This document shows, one piece after another, positions 9,699-19,012 of a stretch of 64,000 nt of DNA. The position numbers and the translations under genes were made by a program. The notes below the pieces were generated by a model. That model had not been told where the DNA came from and searched no databases. It was given only the letters and a program-made list of their open reading frames with translations. The DNA comes from Deinococcus koreensis. Lineage in GTDB: Bacteria; Deinococcota; Deinococci; Deinococcales; Deinococcaceae. The first letter of the stretch is position 1. Each line of letters starts with the position of its first letter. The stretch spans positions 682,001 through 746,000 of the forward strand of contig NZ_PPPD01000001.1 of the NCBI RefSeq assembly GCF_002901445.1. Direction: 5' to 3'.

Positions 9699-10439
9699 AT
9701 GCGGCTCAAGGCCTGTCTGAACGGCTCCCGCGAACCCGGCGCCCACCCCCAGCTTCCCCTGACACCCGGGCAGCTGGCGCGGGCCGCCGCCGACGCGGTG
9801 GTCGCAGGCGCCCAAGCCCTGCACCTGCATCCGCGCGGCTCCGACGGCCTGGAGAGTCTGCAGGCGGCAGACGTGGCGGCGGCGCTGCGGGCCGTCCGGG
9901 CCGCCTGTCCGGGCGTGCCGGTGGGCATCTCCAGCGGCTTCTGGATCCTGCCGGACGTGGCCGCCCAGCTCCGCGCCGCCCAGCGCTGGGGCGAGCTGGA
10001 GCAGGCGGGGCGCCCGGACTTCGTGTCGGTGAACGTGCACGAGCCCCACGCCCGGGCGCTGGCCGGCACGCTGCTGCAGAGCGGGATCGGGGTCGAGGCA
10101 GGGCTGTGGACGCCCGACGCCGTGGACACCTTCCTGTCGTGGCTGGAACGCCACCGGGCCCTGAGGGTGCTGGTCGAGCTGCCGGACGAACCGGAGGCAG
10201 TGACCGCGCCGCAGGCGGCCGCCATGCTGGGGCGGCTGGAGGCGGCGGCGCTGAACCTGCCGACCCTGCTGCACGGCCTGGGCCGCAGCGCCTGGCCGAT
10301 GGTGAGTGAAGCCGGGCGCCGGGGCCTGAGCACCCGGATCGGCCTGGAGGACACCCTGAGCCTGCCGGACGGGTCTGCGGCGCCGGACAACGCCGGCCTC
10401 GTGCGCTCAGCGCTGGCCGTGTTAGCCTCGGCCCGATGA
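9699..10439 (+). CDS. BKACE (DUF849) family beta-keto acid cleavage enzyme
   Basis: A 246-residue TIM-barrel protein of the family that joins a beta-keto acid with acetyl-CoA and cleaves it, founded by 3-keto-5-aminohexanoate cleavage enzyme. The KACLNGSRE opening, the zinc-binding ALHLHPRG (His42 and His44) and [12 protein letters not shown] fit the family; it is shorter than the usual 270-310 residues. The ATG at 9699 has a tagcat box 6 bases upstream. Its stop overlaps the pyrF start as ATGA, so the two are cotranslated. The true substrate is unknown. Confidence 0.8.
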   Translation: MRLKACLNGSREPGAHPQLPLTPGQLARAAADAVVAGAQALHLHPRGSDGLESLQAADVAAALRAVRAACPGVPVGISSGFWILPDVAAQLRAAQRWGELEQAGRPDFVSVNVHEPHARALAGTLLQSGIGVEAGLWTPDAVDTFLSWLERHRALRVLVELPDEPEAVTAPQAAAMLGRLEAAALNLPTLLHGLGRSAWPMVSEAGRRGLSTRIGLEDTLSLPDGSAAPDNAGLVRSALAVLASAR

Positions 10440-11254
10440 CCTTCGCCCAGGCCGTGACCGAGCGCACCCGCCGCCTCCAGACCCGCCTGTGCGTGGGGCT
10501 CGACCCGCAACTCGGCCGCTACCGGGACGCCGGTCACTTGCGAACCCACACGCTGGACGTGCTGGAGGCCACCGCGCCCTTTGCCGCCTGCGTGAAGCCG
10601 CAGCTGGCCTTCTACGAGGCGCTGGGCCTGGAGGGCCTGCAGATTCTGGAGGAGGTCTGCGCCGCCGCCCGCACCCTGGGCCTGCCGGTGCTGCTGGACG
10701 GCAAGCGCGGAGACATCGGCTCCACGGCGCAGGCCTACGCGCAGGGCTGGCTGAGCGGCCGCCACGCGGGCGCCGCGCTGACTGTGAATCCCTTCCTGGG
10801 CTTCGAGACCCTGACCCCGTTCGTGGAGACGGCCCGGGCGAACGGCGGCGCCGTGTTCGTGCTGGTCAAGACCAGCAACCCCGGTCAGGCCGACCTGCAG
10901 GGCAGCGGCGCCAGCGAGCGGATAGCCGTGGAGGTCGCCCGGCTGAACGCGCCGGAGGGGGCGGGCCGGGAGCCGGAACCCGGATACGCCTCGGTGGGCG
11001 CCGTGGTGGGCGCCACCCACCCGCAGGAGCTGGCGCTGTACCGCTCGCTGATGCCGCGCGCGCTGCTGCTGCTGCCGGGGCTGGGGGCCCAGGGCGCCGC
11101 TGCGCGTGACCTCGCGGACGCTTTCGATCCGGGTGGCGTGGGCGCGCTCGCCAGCGCCAGCCGGGGCGTGCAGTACGCCGCCGGCCTGGACGTGCAGGCC
11201 AGCGTCGCCGCCGCGCGGAGCTTCCGGGACGAGCTGAACAGCGTCCTGGGCTAG
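10436..11254 (+). CDS. pyrF: Orotidine 5'-phosphate decarboxylase
   Basis: PyrF decarboxylates OMP to UMP, the last step of UMP synthesis. The 272-residue protein has [14 protein letters not shown] near the start, [14 protein letters not shown], the catalytic [11 protein letters not shown] (Asp88-Lys90...Asp93) and [16 protein letters not shown], all features of the longer type 2 PyrF subfamily. It is translationally coupled to the upstream BKACE-family gene by a 4-base ATGA overlap. Confidence 0.93.
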   Translation: MTFAQAVTERTRRLQTRLCVGLDPQLGRYRDAGHLRTHTLDVLEATAPFAACVKPQLAFYEALGLEGLQILEEVCAAARTLGLPVLLDGKRGDIGSTAQAYAQGWLSGRHAGAALTVNPFLGFETLTPFVETARANGGAVFVLVKTSNPGQADLQGSGASERIAVEVARLNAPEGAGREPEPGYASVGAVVGATHPQELALYRSLMPRALLLLPGLGAQGAAARDLADAFDPGGVGALASASRGVQYAAGLDVQASVAAARSFRDELNSVLG

Positions 11255-11280
11255 CTCGCCCGGAGCCGACCCTCGTGGGT

Positions 11281-12510
11281 TTAGCCCCGCAGTCCGGCCA
11301 GCAGCCGCTCCACGTCGTCCAGGGAGGTGTAGTGCGCGATGCTGGCGCGGATCACACCCTGCGGGTACAGGCCCAGGTCGCTCAGGGGCTGCACGGCGTA
11401 GAAGTGCCCGGCGCCGACGTCCACGCCCTGCGCGCTCAGACGGGCGGCGGTGGTGTCGGGCGCCTCGCCGACAATCCGGAAGGCGACGGTGCCCACACGG
11501 CCCTCCAGGCTGTGTGGGCCGAACACCGTCACCCGGTCGAGGGCGAGCAGCCCTTCCAGCAGGCGGGCCGCCACGGGCGCCTCCAGTTCGGCGATCCGCG
11601 CCGAGGCCCGGACGAGGGCCGCCCGGTTCAGCTCCTCTCCCCCGCCCGACCCGGAGCCGCCCAACACGTCGCCGCCCAGCTCCCGCAGGTAGTCCAGCGT
11701 GCCCAGCCAGCCGGCCAGCAGCTCATAGGGCGCGGTACCGTGCTCGATGCCCGTGATGTCGCCTTCCGGGACGAAGCTCAGGCGCGGCCAGGGCAGCTCA
11801 CCGCGCAGCTCGGGCCTGATCCACAGCGCGCCCAGGTGCGGGCCGAACACCTTGTAGGGGCTGAAGGTCACGAAATCCGCGCCCCAGGCCTGCACGTCCG
11901 GAAAGGCGTGCGGCGCGGCGTGTACCGCGTCCACGACCGTCCAGGCGCCGGCCGCGCGCACCTGCGCCGTGATGGCGGGGATGTCCGGGGTCACGCCCAG
12001 CACGTTGCTGGCCGCCGTCACCGCCACCAGCCGGGTGCGCGGCGAGAGCAGCGCCGCCAGGTCGTCCGGGTGCAGGCGCATCTCGGGGCGCCGGGCGTGC
12101 CACACATGCACCGTCACGCCCTGGCGCTCCAGTTCGCGCCAGGGGCTGGCGTTCGCCTCGTGCTCCAGACCCGAGACGATCACCTCGTCGCCCGGCCCCC
12201 ACAGGCGGGCGAAGGCGGCGGCCAGCCGGAAGGCCAGCGCGGAGGCGCTCGGCCCCAGCGCCACATCCTCGGGGTTCGCGTTCAGGAACAGCGCCGTGCC
12301 CGCACGGGCCTGCGTCTTGAGCCCCAGCACCGCCTGTCCGGGCTGGTGGCTGCTCATGGCGTTGGTCGAGCCGTACCGGGTCAGGTGGGCGGTGACCGCC
12401 TCGATGCTGCGGCGGGGCAGCAGGCCGCCGGCCGCGTTGTCCAGGTAGGCGCGGCCCGACTGCAGGGGCGGAAACTGGGCGCGGAGCGGCTCGGCAAGCA
12501 GGGTGGGCAT
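11281..12510 (-). CDS. Class V aminotransferase, cysteine desulfurase-like
   Basis: A 409-residue fold-type I PLP enzyme of the cysteine desulfurase-like group. It has YLDNAAGGLLPRRS near the start, ALGPSASALAFRLAAAFARL, VVDAVHAAPHAFPDVQ with the PLP-pyridine aspartate (Asp194) and DFVTFSPYKVFGPHLGALW with the PLP lysine (Lys220). I see no clear catalytic-cysteine loop of the IscS/SufS type, so the true reaction is open. The ATG at 12510 was preferred to upstream starts because a minus-strand tatgct box sits 7 bases before it. Confidence 0.8.
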   Translation of the reverse strand: MPTLLAEPLRAQFPPLQSGRAYLDNAAGGLLPRRSIEAVTAHLTRYGSTNAMSSHQPGQAVLGLKTQARAGTALFLNANPEDVALGPSASALAFRLAAAFARLWGPGDEVIVSGLEHEANASPWRELERQGVTVHVWHARRPEMRLHPDDLAALLSPRTRLVAVTAASNVLGVTPDIPAITAQVRAAGAWTVVDAVHAAPHAFPDVQAWGADFVTFSPYKVFGPHLGALWIRPELRGELPWPRLSFVPEGDITGIEHGTAPYELLAGWLGTLDYLRELGGDVLGGSGSGGGEELNRAALVRASARIAELEAPVAARLLEGLLALDRVTVFGPHSLEGRVGTVAFRIVGEAPDTTAARLSAQGVDVGAGHFYAVQPLSDLGLYPQGVIRASIAHYTSLDDVERLLAGLRG

Positions 12511-12540
12511 GTCCAGCAGCATAGAGCCCACCAGAGCAGG

Positions 12541-12572
12541 GCGGGCCGCCCCCGGTAAGTGGGGCGGCCCGC
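12541..12572 (-). terminator. Strong hairpin after the PRC-barrel gene
   Basis: A perfect 12-base stem, gcgggccgcccc (12541-12552) / ggggcggcccgc (12561-12572), with an 8-base loop. It lies 17 bases past the PRC-barrel gene stop on the minus strand and just before the aminotransferase promoter. No T-run follows, so it may be a terminator of the weak-tail kind or a transcript-stabilising hairpin. Confidence 0.65.
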
Positions 12573-12588
12573 TCTGGGAAAGGAAGCG

Positions 12589-14220
12589 TCAGCTTTCGCG
12601 GGTGGTCGGGCTGGTCGGAGCCGTCGGGTCGGACTGGCTCTCCAGCGCGGCCTGACCGGTCTCGTGCGGGCGGCTCGCCAGCGGGTCGATGTGGGGGGTC
12701 TCCTTGCTCACGGAATCGAGCAGGATGTCCAGCACGTCGCCGTCGCGGGCGGCCTGCACGGCCTTGTTGGTCACGATCTCGCCGATGTTGAGGATGATCG
12801 TGTCGTCGGGCGCCAGGATCACGCGGTTGACCGGGCGGCCCAGGGCGTCCCGCACGCGCTTCTCCTGCATCTCCTGCTGGCGCTCGTCGATGGCGGCGCC
12901 GGCCTCCTCGCGCTTGTCGCCCAGCCAGCTCTTGGCCTTGTCGAGCAGGCTGCTCGCGCCCTCGGACACGGAGGCGAGGCCCCCGGCCACGGCGGCGCCG
13001 GCGCCCGCACCGGTGGAGGCGCCGCGGGTCGCGGCCAGCAGCTGCGCCTCCACGCCCAGGTGGCGGGCACGCTCCAGGATGGCCGGCGTCACGATCTGCC
13101 CCTGGGCCGCGACCAGGCTGCCGCCGGGCGCACGTACGTCGGTCTGCACGCGGCGGCCGATGGCGGCCTCGGGGTCGTTGGGGTCGAGCTGGGCCCGCTC
13201 GCGGAGCTGCTGCACCCCGCCGCTGATGGCGCCGCCGGTGGCCGCCGCCGTGAGCGCGGCCAGCTTGCCGGCCTGCTCGGCCCGCTCGGCCTGGTGCTCG
13301 GTGACCACGGCGTCCTTCATCACGATGACCTCACCGGTGTCCGTGGCGATCTCGCGGCTGGCGGTCTTGCCCACCACGTAGGCCTTCTGGCGCTCGGCGG
13401 TGGCGTCCTTGACGTCCTCGTAGCGCTCCTGTACCCGGTCTTTGACACTGCCGTAGGCCTCGGCCAGGGTGCCGCCGGTGGCGGCCGTCGCCAGCGCGCC
13501 CAGCTTGCCCGCCGCCTCGGCCTGGTCGGCCTGCGTGGCCGTGATGGTCTCGCCCTTGTGCACCAGCACGCTGCCGTCGTCCAGGGTCAGGTCGGCGCCG
13601 GCCGTCTTGCCCACCGCGAACTCCTTCTGGCGCTCCTTGGTGGCCTCGGCGATGTTCTCGTAGGCGCCCTTGACGCTCTCGGAGGCCGACTGGAAGGCCC
13701 CTTTCAGGCCGCCCGGCTCCTGCTCCTGCATCGCGGCCGCCACCGAGATGGGCACGATGGCCGCGTCGGTGCCGATCTGCACGTCGGTGGGCGCCGGCAC
13801 GAAGGTGCGGCCGCTGCTCAGGTCGGAGAACAGGCCGCCGGTGGCCTCGTAGCCCTCGACCTTGCCCGTCTGCTCGTCGAAATACACGTCGGCGATCTTG
13901 CCCAGATCCTGACCGTCGGAGGTCAGCAGGGTCATGCCGATCAGGCTCTGCTTGGCCTCCAGCGCTTCTTTCAGGCGCACGTCGTCGCGGCTGGTGGTGA
14001 TGTCCTCGGCCGAACCGACCATCACCGCGTCCTCGCCGAAGGAACGGATGGAACCGAACGGCACGGCCTTGGCGGCGCTGAACCAGCCGCCTTCATCAAC
14101 CAGCAGGGCCAGCACCTGGTTGGCCTGGTGGTCGAACACCACGTCGCGCACGGTGTCGAGCCGCTCGCCGTTGCTCACGGCGACGATGTGCCGGCCGAGA
14201 ATGTCTTTGCCTTTGATCAT
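12589..14220 (-). CDS. PRC-barrel protein with four internal repeats
   Basis: A 543-residue hydrophilic protein without signal or membrane segment. Two PRC-barrel-like domains (about 1-80: [21 protein letters not shown]; about 85-165: [20 protein letters not shown]) are followed by four degenerate repeats of about 47 residues at 204-250, 284-330, 355-401 and 461-505. Each repeat runs G-K/R-x...-D-G-x-V/I-L-V...G-E-x-I/V-T-...-A-x-x-x-G-K-L. Charged helical linkers ([16 protein letters not shown]) separate them. PRC barrels bind RNA or proteins in ribosome maturation and photosynthetic centres, but this architecture has no known role. An aaggag Shine-Dalgarno precedes the ATG. Confidence 0.8.
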   Translation of the reverse strand: MIKGKDILGRHIVAVSNGERLDTVRDVVFDHQANQVLALLVDEGGWFSAAKAVPFGSIRSFGEDAVMVGSAEDITTSRDDVRLKEALEAKQSLIGMTLLTSDGQDLGKIADVYFDEQTGKVEGYEATGGLFSDLSSGRTFVPAPTDVQIGTDAAIVPISVAAAMQEQEPGGLKGAFQSASESVKGAYENIAEATKERQKEFAVGKTAGADLTLDDGSVLVHKGETITATQADQAEAAGKLGALATAATGGTLAEAYGSVKDRVQERYEDVKDATAERQKAYVVGKTASREIATDTGEVIVMKDAVVTEHQAERAEQAGKLAALTAAATGGAISGGVQQLRERAQLDPNDPEAAIGRRVQTDVRAPGGSLVAAQGQIVTPAILERARHLGVEAQLLAATRGASTGAGAGAAVAGGLASVSEGASSLLDKAKSWLGDKREEAGAAIDERQQEMQEKRVRDALGRPVNRVILAPDDTIILNIGEIVTNKAVQAARDGDVLDILLDSVSKETPHIDPLASRPHETGQAALESQSDPTAPTSPTTRES

Positions 14221-14348
14221 GGAAGTGTCTCCTTCGGGAAATCGAAAAATGGATGTCGGAGCCTGCGTCCGGGGCCGGAACCGTGAATCTGCGGGAGCCC
14301 CCGGGGGTTCAGCGCCTCAGGAACCCGGCACGGGCAGGGCCCCGACGA

Positions 14349-14483
14349 TCAGATAAAGCCCAGGTCGAGCAGGCCCTGTGGCTTGAGGTACAGGAAATAA
14401 GCCAGCAGGAACAGCACGATCAGGATCAGGATGATCAGCCACCAACGGCCCCCACCCCCAGAACTGCCTTTCAATCGCGTCAT
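14349..14483 (-). CDS. 44-residue single-span membrane protein
   Basis: A short gene with a strong aaaggaggcact Shine-Dalgarno right before its ATG (14481-14483). The protein starts MTRLKGSSGGGGRWW, then has one hydrophobic span (LIILILIVLFLLAYFLYL, about residues 16-33) and a short tail. It lies between the PRC-barrel gene and the divergent P-loop gene. No family was recognised; the good ribosome site and clean transmembrane pattern support a real gene. Confidence 0.7.
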   Translation of the reverse strand: MTRLKGSSGGGGRWWLIILILIVLFLLAYFLYLKPQGLLDLGFI

Positions 14484-14601
14484 AGTGCCTCCTTTGGTCA
14501 GTCTAGGAAGCCCGGGCCGACGCTCAGCGTGAGAACGCCTTACCCCCACTTGACTGAACCTTGCGGAGGTCTTTAGACAGGCCAGCCTGTAGCGTACAGG
14601 G

Positions 14602-15372
14602 GTGATTCCCAGCCCCCAGCTGCCCTTCCTGCGCGCCGATCCGGCCCCGCCCGCCACCTTCGAGGCCCGGCTGGGCGAGCTGTCCCTGACCGTGCTGGTC
14701 GGGGTGACCGGCGTGGGCAAGAGCACGGCGCTCGCGGCCCTGAGCGGCGAGCGCCTGCGCGTCCTGCCGGACCGGCGACGGATCGCGGACGCCGTGATGA
14801 TCCTGCCGCTGGCCGGCCAGAGCGTGACCGACCGCGAGGAGCGCTTCCGCCTGACCGCCCTGTACCGCCAGACCCACCCCGGCGGCATGGCGCAGGCGCT
14901 GGGCTCGCTGGTGGCCGACACCCGCCACTGGGGCCAGCGCCCGGTCTTCGACGGCCTGCGGGGGGAGGCCGAGGTGCGCTACGCGGTTCAGCATTTTCCG
15001 GCGTGGCGCTTCGTGGCGCTGGGTGCCCCCGATCTGGTGCGGGTGCGCCGCCTGCTGGGCCGGGCCGACGCCTTCGACCGGGTTCGCGGCGCGGCCCCCG
15101 AGACCGACCTGCGCGCCGCGCTCCAGGCGCTGCCGGGCGTGGGGGCGGTGTTTTCCCGGGCCCAGCTGGACGAACTGGCCGGGCTCGCGGGCGCCCACAG
15201 CCCGGCCGAGGTGCTGGCGAAAGTGCGGATCGTGGTGAGCGAGCGCCGGCAGTACGATCCGGCCGCCGCCGAGGCGCTGCTGCGGCCCCTGGGTCGCGGG
15301 CGCGCGCTGCTGCTCGACACGGTGGAACTCAGCCCGGCCCAGGTGGCCCAGGCCCTGCGGGACTGGGCGTGA
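14602..15372 (+). CDS. P-loop nucleotide-binding protein, unknown role
   Basis: A 256-residue protein with a clear Walker [12 protein letters not shown] (33-42), in an N-terminal P-loop domain. Later parts ([50 protein letters not shown]) look like a kinase-type or regulatory NTPase, but I do not recognise a named family. The GTG start at 14602 has a tagcgt box 6 bases upstream. Its stop overlaps the next start as GTGA, so it is coupled to the enolase-superfamily enzyme downstream. Confidence 0.7.
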   Translation: MIPSPQLPFLRADPAPPATFEARLGELSLTVLVGVTGVGKSTALAALSGERLRVLPDRRRIADAVMILPLAGQSVTDREERFRLTALYRQTHPGGMAQALGSLVADTRHWGQRPVFDGLRGEAEVRYAVQHFPAWRFVALGAPDLVRVRRLLGRADAFDRVRGAAPETDLRAALQALPGVGAVFSRAQLDELAGLAGAHSPAEVLAKVRIVVSERRQYDPAAAEALLRPLGRGRALLLDTVELSPAQVAQALRDWA

Positions 15373-16517
15373 GGCCGGGTGGCGAGCCCGTGGAGATCAC
15401 GCCGCAGCCGTCAGAGATCACGGAGCAGCCATCAGGGATCACCGTGCAGCGGGTCGAGGGCTGGCCCTTCCGCCTGCCGCTGACCTCGGCGCTGGCCTGG
15501 GGAGCCCACTCCACCATGAACGCCGCCGAGCACGTGCTGGTGCGCGTGACCCTCTCGGACGGCACGGTGGGAGTCGCGGAAGCCACGCCCCGCCCCACCA
15601 TCTACGGCGAGACCAGCGCCAGCGTGGTCGCCATCCTGGGGCACCTGGAGGGCGGGCTGCGCGGCCTGGACATCGCGGACGAGGCCGCGCTGAACCGGGT
15701 GCGGCACTCGGTGGCGAACAACCACACGGCCCGAGGCGCGCTGGACATGGCCCTCCACGACGCCCGCGCCCGCGCCCGGGGGCTGAGCCTGTTCGACACG
15801 CTGCTGGGGCCCCGGGAGCGCGTGCGCGTGAGCTTCATCCTGGGGATCGCCCCGCCCGCCGAGATGCTGGCCGAGGCCGCGCAGGTCGTGGAGGCCGGCG
15901 TGCGCTGCCTGAAGGTCAAGGTGGGCCGCGCCTGGGAGCAGGATCTGCGCGTGATCCGCGAGCTGCGGGCTAAATACGGCGATGCGGTGGCGCTGTACGC
16001 CGACTCCAACGAGACCCTGACCCCCGAGACGGCGCCGGCGGTGCTGGCCGCCCTGCGGGACGCGGGGCTGCTGTACGTGGAGGAGCCCCTGCCCGTGCGG
16101 GAGCTGAAGGCCCGCGCCGCCCTGCACGCCCAGGGCACCCTGCCCATCGTCGCGGACGACTCCGTGTTCACGCCCGCCGACCTGGAACGTGAACTGGCCT
16201 TCGACACCTTCGATGTCCTGAACGTCAAGACCGCCCGCAACGGCTTCACCGACGGCCGGGCCATGCTGCGCCGCGCCGCCGGGCAGGGCCGGCTCGGCAT
16301 GGTGGGCTCGCAGGCCAGTTCCGGCCTGGGCACCCTGCACGCCGCCCTCCTGTCGACCCAGGCCGAGGTGACCGAGCCGTGCGAACTGAGCTTCGTGCTC
16401 AAGCTGAGGGGCGATCTGCTGAACCGGCCCATCTCGTTTCACGACGGATGGCTGGACGTGGCCGCGCTGCGGGGGCATGAAGTCGATCCGGCCCGGCTGA
16501 GCCGCTTCCGGCTGTAG
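15369..16517 (+). CDS. Enolase-superfamily enzyme (muconate cycloisomerase-like)
   Basis: A 382-residue member of the muconate-lactonising subgroup of the enolase superfamily, which abstract a proton alpha to a carboxylate. The catalytic set is visible: LKVKVG (Lys182/Lys184), YADSNE (Asp212), VEEP (Glu238/239), VADDS (Asp263/264) and NVKTARNG (Lys287). Substrate (muconate, dipeptide epimerisation or OSB-type) cannot be told. The GTG at 15369 overlaps the upstream stop. Residues 9-27 are three copies of an (E/G)ITxQPS unit encoded by a 21-base tandem repeat, so a GTG at 15444, after the repeat, is another possible start. Confidence 0.8.
   Translation: MRPGGEPVEITPQPSEITEQPSGITVQRVEGWPFRLPLTSALAWGAHSTMNAAEHVLVRVTLSDGTVGVAEATPRPTIYGETSASVVAILGHLEGGLRGLDIADEAALNRVRHSVANNHTARGALDMALHDARARARGLSLFDTLLGPRERVRVSFILGIAPPAEMLAEAAQVVEAGVRCLKVKVGRAWEQDLRVIRELRAKYGDAVALYADSNETLTPETAPAVLAALRDAGLLYVEEPLPVRELKARAALHAQGTLPIVADDSVFTPADLERELAFDTFDVLNVKTARNGFTDGRAMLRRAAGQGRLGMVGSQASSGLGTLHAALLSTQAEVTEPCELSFVLKLRGDLLNRPISFHDGWLDVAALRGHEVDPARLSRFRL
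15393..15449 (+). repeat. 21-base tandem repeat in the 5' end of the enolase-superfamily gene
   Basis: Two full units (15393-15413 and 15414-15434) and one partial (15435-15449), each starting gagatcac or gggatcac and encoding (E/G)ITxQPS. The unit length is a multiple of three, so copy-number changes keep the frame. Confidence 0.8.
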
Positions 16518-16620
16518 GGACTCCGGCCGTAGGGGCTCCGGTAGAGCGGCCCCAGACCAGCGCCCAAGACGCCCCTATGCAAGTCAGAACATTGAAAGGT
16601 CGGATTGGCAATAATGAGGT

Positions 16621-16890
16621 ATGGGTTCAGAAATGCTTAACGCACTCTTCTTTCCGCTGCTGTTCAGCATGAGCGCCGGCACCTATGCCTACCTGAAGTT
16701 CAGTGATCGCCGGCCCCGCGCCCTGCTGATCCTGACCCTCTTCCAGCTGCTCGGCGCCTCCGCCTACGCCCAGCAGCCCGACCAGGGCCTGTTCGCCATG
16801 CTGGCCGTCCACGCCATCCTGGTGTTCTTCCTGCTGCTGCACCACCTGCAGACCCCCGCCCTGGCCGCCGAGCAGCGCCGCCAGCGCTGA
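16621..16890 (+). CDS. Small membrane protein, 89 residues
   Basis: Three hydrophobic segments are visible at about 5-22 (MLNALFFPLLFSMSAGTYAYL), 33-50 (LLILTLFQLLGASAYA) and 58-75 (FAMLAVHAILVFFLLLHHL), followed by a charged tail ending RQRR-like residues. A second ATG at 16633 is an alternative start. An A+T-richer stretch just upstream (ggcaataatgag) may hold the promoter. No family recognised; a transcription terminator follows at 16941. Confidence 0.65.
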   Translation: MGSEMLNALFFPLLFSMSAGTYAYLKFSDRRPRALLILTLFQLLGASAYAQQPDQGLFAMLAVHAILVFFLLLHHLQTPALAAEQRRQR

Positions 16891-16940
16891 GTCTGCCGCG
16901 CCTGACCGACCACTGAGCAGGGCCGACCTTGACGACACGA

Positions 16941-16970
16941 ATCCCGCCCGGGAGCACCGGGCGGGATTTT
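16941..16970 (+). terminator. Rho-independent terminator after the 89-residue gene
   Basis: The stem atcccgcccgg / ccgggcgggat with a 5-base loop is followed by a run of T (atttt). It is 51 bases past the stop at 16890. Confidence 0.85.
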
Positions 16971-17106
16971 GTCTGGATGATCTGGCGACTGGATGTCAGG
17001 CTTCTCACCGCCAGGGGCGCCGAGCCTGACGAGGCTCAGCTGCGGGCAGATGTAGGCCACGAGGGGGCTCTGCTCCGAACAGTGCCCGCCGCCGCACCGT
17101 CCCGGC

Positions 17107-18507
17107 TCAGCGGGTCGCGGCGCGGACGGCGGCCTCGGCGTCCAGCATGGGCAGCTTGTTCGCCTTGTTGAGGCTGCTCAGCAGCAGGGTTCTGGTCTGG
17201 GCCGCGCTCAGTCCGGGATTGGCCGCGCGCATCAGCGCCACCACACCGCTCACCAGCGGAGCCGAGAAGCTGGTGCCGGCCGCCAGTTCGTACTGATCCT
17301 CGGGCGCCAGCAGCAGCATGTCCTGGGTGGCGGTGGTGCCCGGACACCGGCCGTAGCCGGCTCCACCCGGCGCGACCACGTCCAGCGCCCGCTTGAAGAC
17401 GGTGTTGGGGCGGGCGCTGTAGCAGGCCAGGGCCGTGTCGCTGTTGCCCAGCGCCCCCACAGCCAGGACATCCGGATGGCTGGCGGGGTAATACACGCCG
17501 TCCTGGGCCGTGTTCCCAGCCGCCGCCACCAGCACGGCCGATTTGGCCGCCGCACTCAGGGCGCTGTTGAGCACGCTGTCGCCGGGGTCGGTCGGCTTGC
17601 TCGGATCGCGCGCGCCGCCCAGGCTCATGTTGATGACCCTGGCCCCCTTCTCGACCGCGTAGTTCAGCCCCCTGGCCAGCACGGCGGTGGTGGTGCCACT
17701 GGTGCCCAGCACCTCGACCGACATCAGCGGCACGTTCCAGCTCACCCCTGCCAGCCCCTTGCCGTTGTTGGTGGCGGCGCCGATGGCCCCCGCCGCCGCC
17801 GTGGCATGGACGTTCGTGGTGGTGCCGGTCTCGACGTTCAGGAAGGACGCCTGTTCCGCGATCCGCCCGTTGAGTTCCACGTGTCCGGCGTCCAGCGCCG
17901 AGTCCACCACCGCCGTCTTCGCACCCACAGGGGTCTTGCCGCAGCCCGCCAGGAAATTCCAGGCCTGTGGGGCCCTGATCCGGGTCAGGTAGGTCTGGGT
18001 GACCTGCTGGTCGCCGCTGCCGGTGGCGATGGTCACCCCACCGTTGCCCGGAAAGCCCGGGTCGTTGGGCGTGGCCAGCGCCCGATACACGAAATTCGGC
18101 TGCACCCGGAGGCCCGCCGCCGCCAGCCGCGCCGCGAACGCCTGATCGGTCTCCCCCGCTGGCGTGAAGGCCCGGCTCAGGCTGCCCAGCACGCCCTGGG
18201 TGCGGACGCCCGACAGCGCCGCGAGCCCCTGCGCGCTCAGGCCGGACGTCCCGGCGCCCCCGGCGATGACCAGCACCTCGCCGGGCACGTGCGGAGCGTC
18301 CCAGTCCACCGCCCCCGGAACCGTCGCTGCCAGCGCCCTGAGCACGGCGCCCGGCTCAGCTCCGGGAGCGCTCTGCCCAGCCGGATCGGCGGCCAGCGAA
18401 CTCAGCCCCTGCGGGCAGACGACGACCGGCGGGGTGGGGGGCGCCGGACAGGCCGTCAGAACTAGGGTCAGACTGAGCAGCGGCCAGGCCAGGCGGGAGG
18501 TGATCAT
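17107..18507 (-). CDS. Lipoprotein subtilase (S8 peptidase)
   Basis: A 466-residue secreted serine protease. The lipoprotein signal ends in LVLTAC (Cys20), so the mature protein should be lipid-anchored. The catalytic triad is complete: Asp202 in TAVVDSALDAGHVELNG, His234 in NVHATAAAGAIGA, Ser413 in GTSFSAPLVSG, with the oxyanion asparagine in VAAAGN (Asn332). Residues 60-190 form a probable inhibitor-like propeptide. The ATG at 18507 is preferred to one at 18525 because the lipobox signal starts there. Confidence 0.9.
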   Translation of the reverse strand: MITSRLAWPLLSLTLVLTACPAPPTPPVVVCPQGLSSLAADPAGQSAPGAEPGAVLRALAATVPGAVDWDAPHVPGEVLVIAGGAGTSGLSAQGLAALSGVRTQGVLGSLSRAFTPAGETDQAFAARLAAAGLRVQPNFVYRALATPNDPGFPGNGGVTIATGSGDQQVTQTYLTRIRAPQAWNFLAGCGKTPVGAKTAVVDSALDAGHVELNGRIAEQASFLNVETGTTTNVHATAAAGAIGAATNNGKGLAGVSWNVPLMSVEVLGTSGTTTAVLARGLNYAVEKGARVINMSLGGARDPSKPTDPGDSVLNSALSAAAKSAVLVAAAGNTAQDGVYYPASHPDVLAVGALGNSDTALACYSARPNTVFKRALDVVAPGGAGYGRCPGTTATQDMLLLAPEDQYELAAGTSFSAPLVSGVVALMRAANPGLSAAQTRTLLLSSLNKANKLPMLDAEAAVRAATR

Positions 18508-18622
18508 GCTCCACGTATACCGCACAGACCTGATACCACCCTGAAGGCGGGCTGGAGCGTTCCCTCAGGAGACGCGGCGGGCGGGGAGGCCGGCTGCTCT
18601 CCGGCGGGGCATACCCTGCGGC

Positions 18623-19012
18623 ATGACCTTCCTGCGCCACCAGGCCGCCTGGCTGCTGCTGGGCCTGCTCCTGAGCGGCGTGTGGTGGCTGATGACCCAT
18701 ACCGGGGGCGCCGCCCCGGCCCCCAGCACGCCCGCCACGACGTCTGCCGCCCTGAGCCTGAGCACGCCGGCCCGCCTGACCCTGAACTCCGGCGAGGTCG
18801 TGGGCGGCGTGATCAGCGGCGCGCAGGCGCTGTGCCCGTCGTGGAACGCGCAGCTGGCGGCCGGCGACCTGACCATCACGCTGCCGGACGGACGAAGCCT
18901 GCGGGGGGGCGACGTGCGGGCTATCGACGCCGCGCCGGCGACGCTGGGAGGGCTGGCCGAACTCGTGAACACCACGGCCTGCGGCGACACGCTGACCCTG
19001 CACACGCCTTAG
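18623..19012 (+). CDS. Exported or membrane-anchored protein, 129 residues
   Basis: The N-terminal hydrophobic stretch (WLLLGLLLSGVWWLM, about 10-24) is a signal anchor. It is followed by a low-complexity Ala/Pro/Thr linker and a beta-rich domain (LTLNSGEVVGGVISGAQALCP; LTITLPDGRSLRGGDVRAID) with two cysteines that could form a disulphide. No family recognised. The ATG at 18623 has a taccct box 5 bases upstream. Its stop overlaps the convergent gene by 4 bases. Confidence 0.65.
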   Translation: MTFLRHQAAWLLLGLLLSGVWWLMTHTGGAAPAPSTPATTSAALSLSTPARLTLNSGEVVGGVISGAQALCPSWNAQLAAGDLTITLPDGRSLRGGDVRAIDAAPATLGGLAELVNTTACGDTLTLHTP

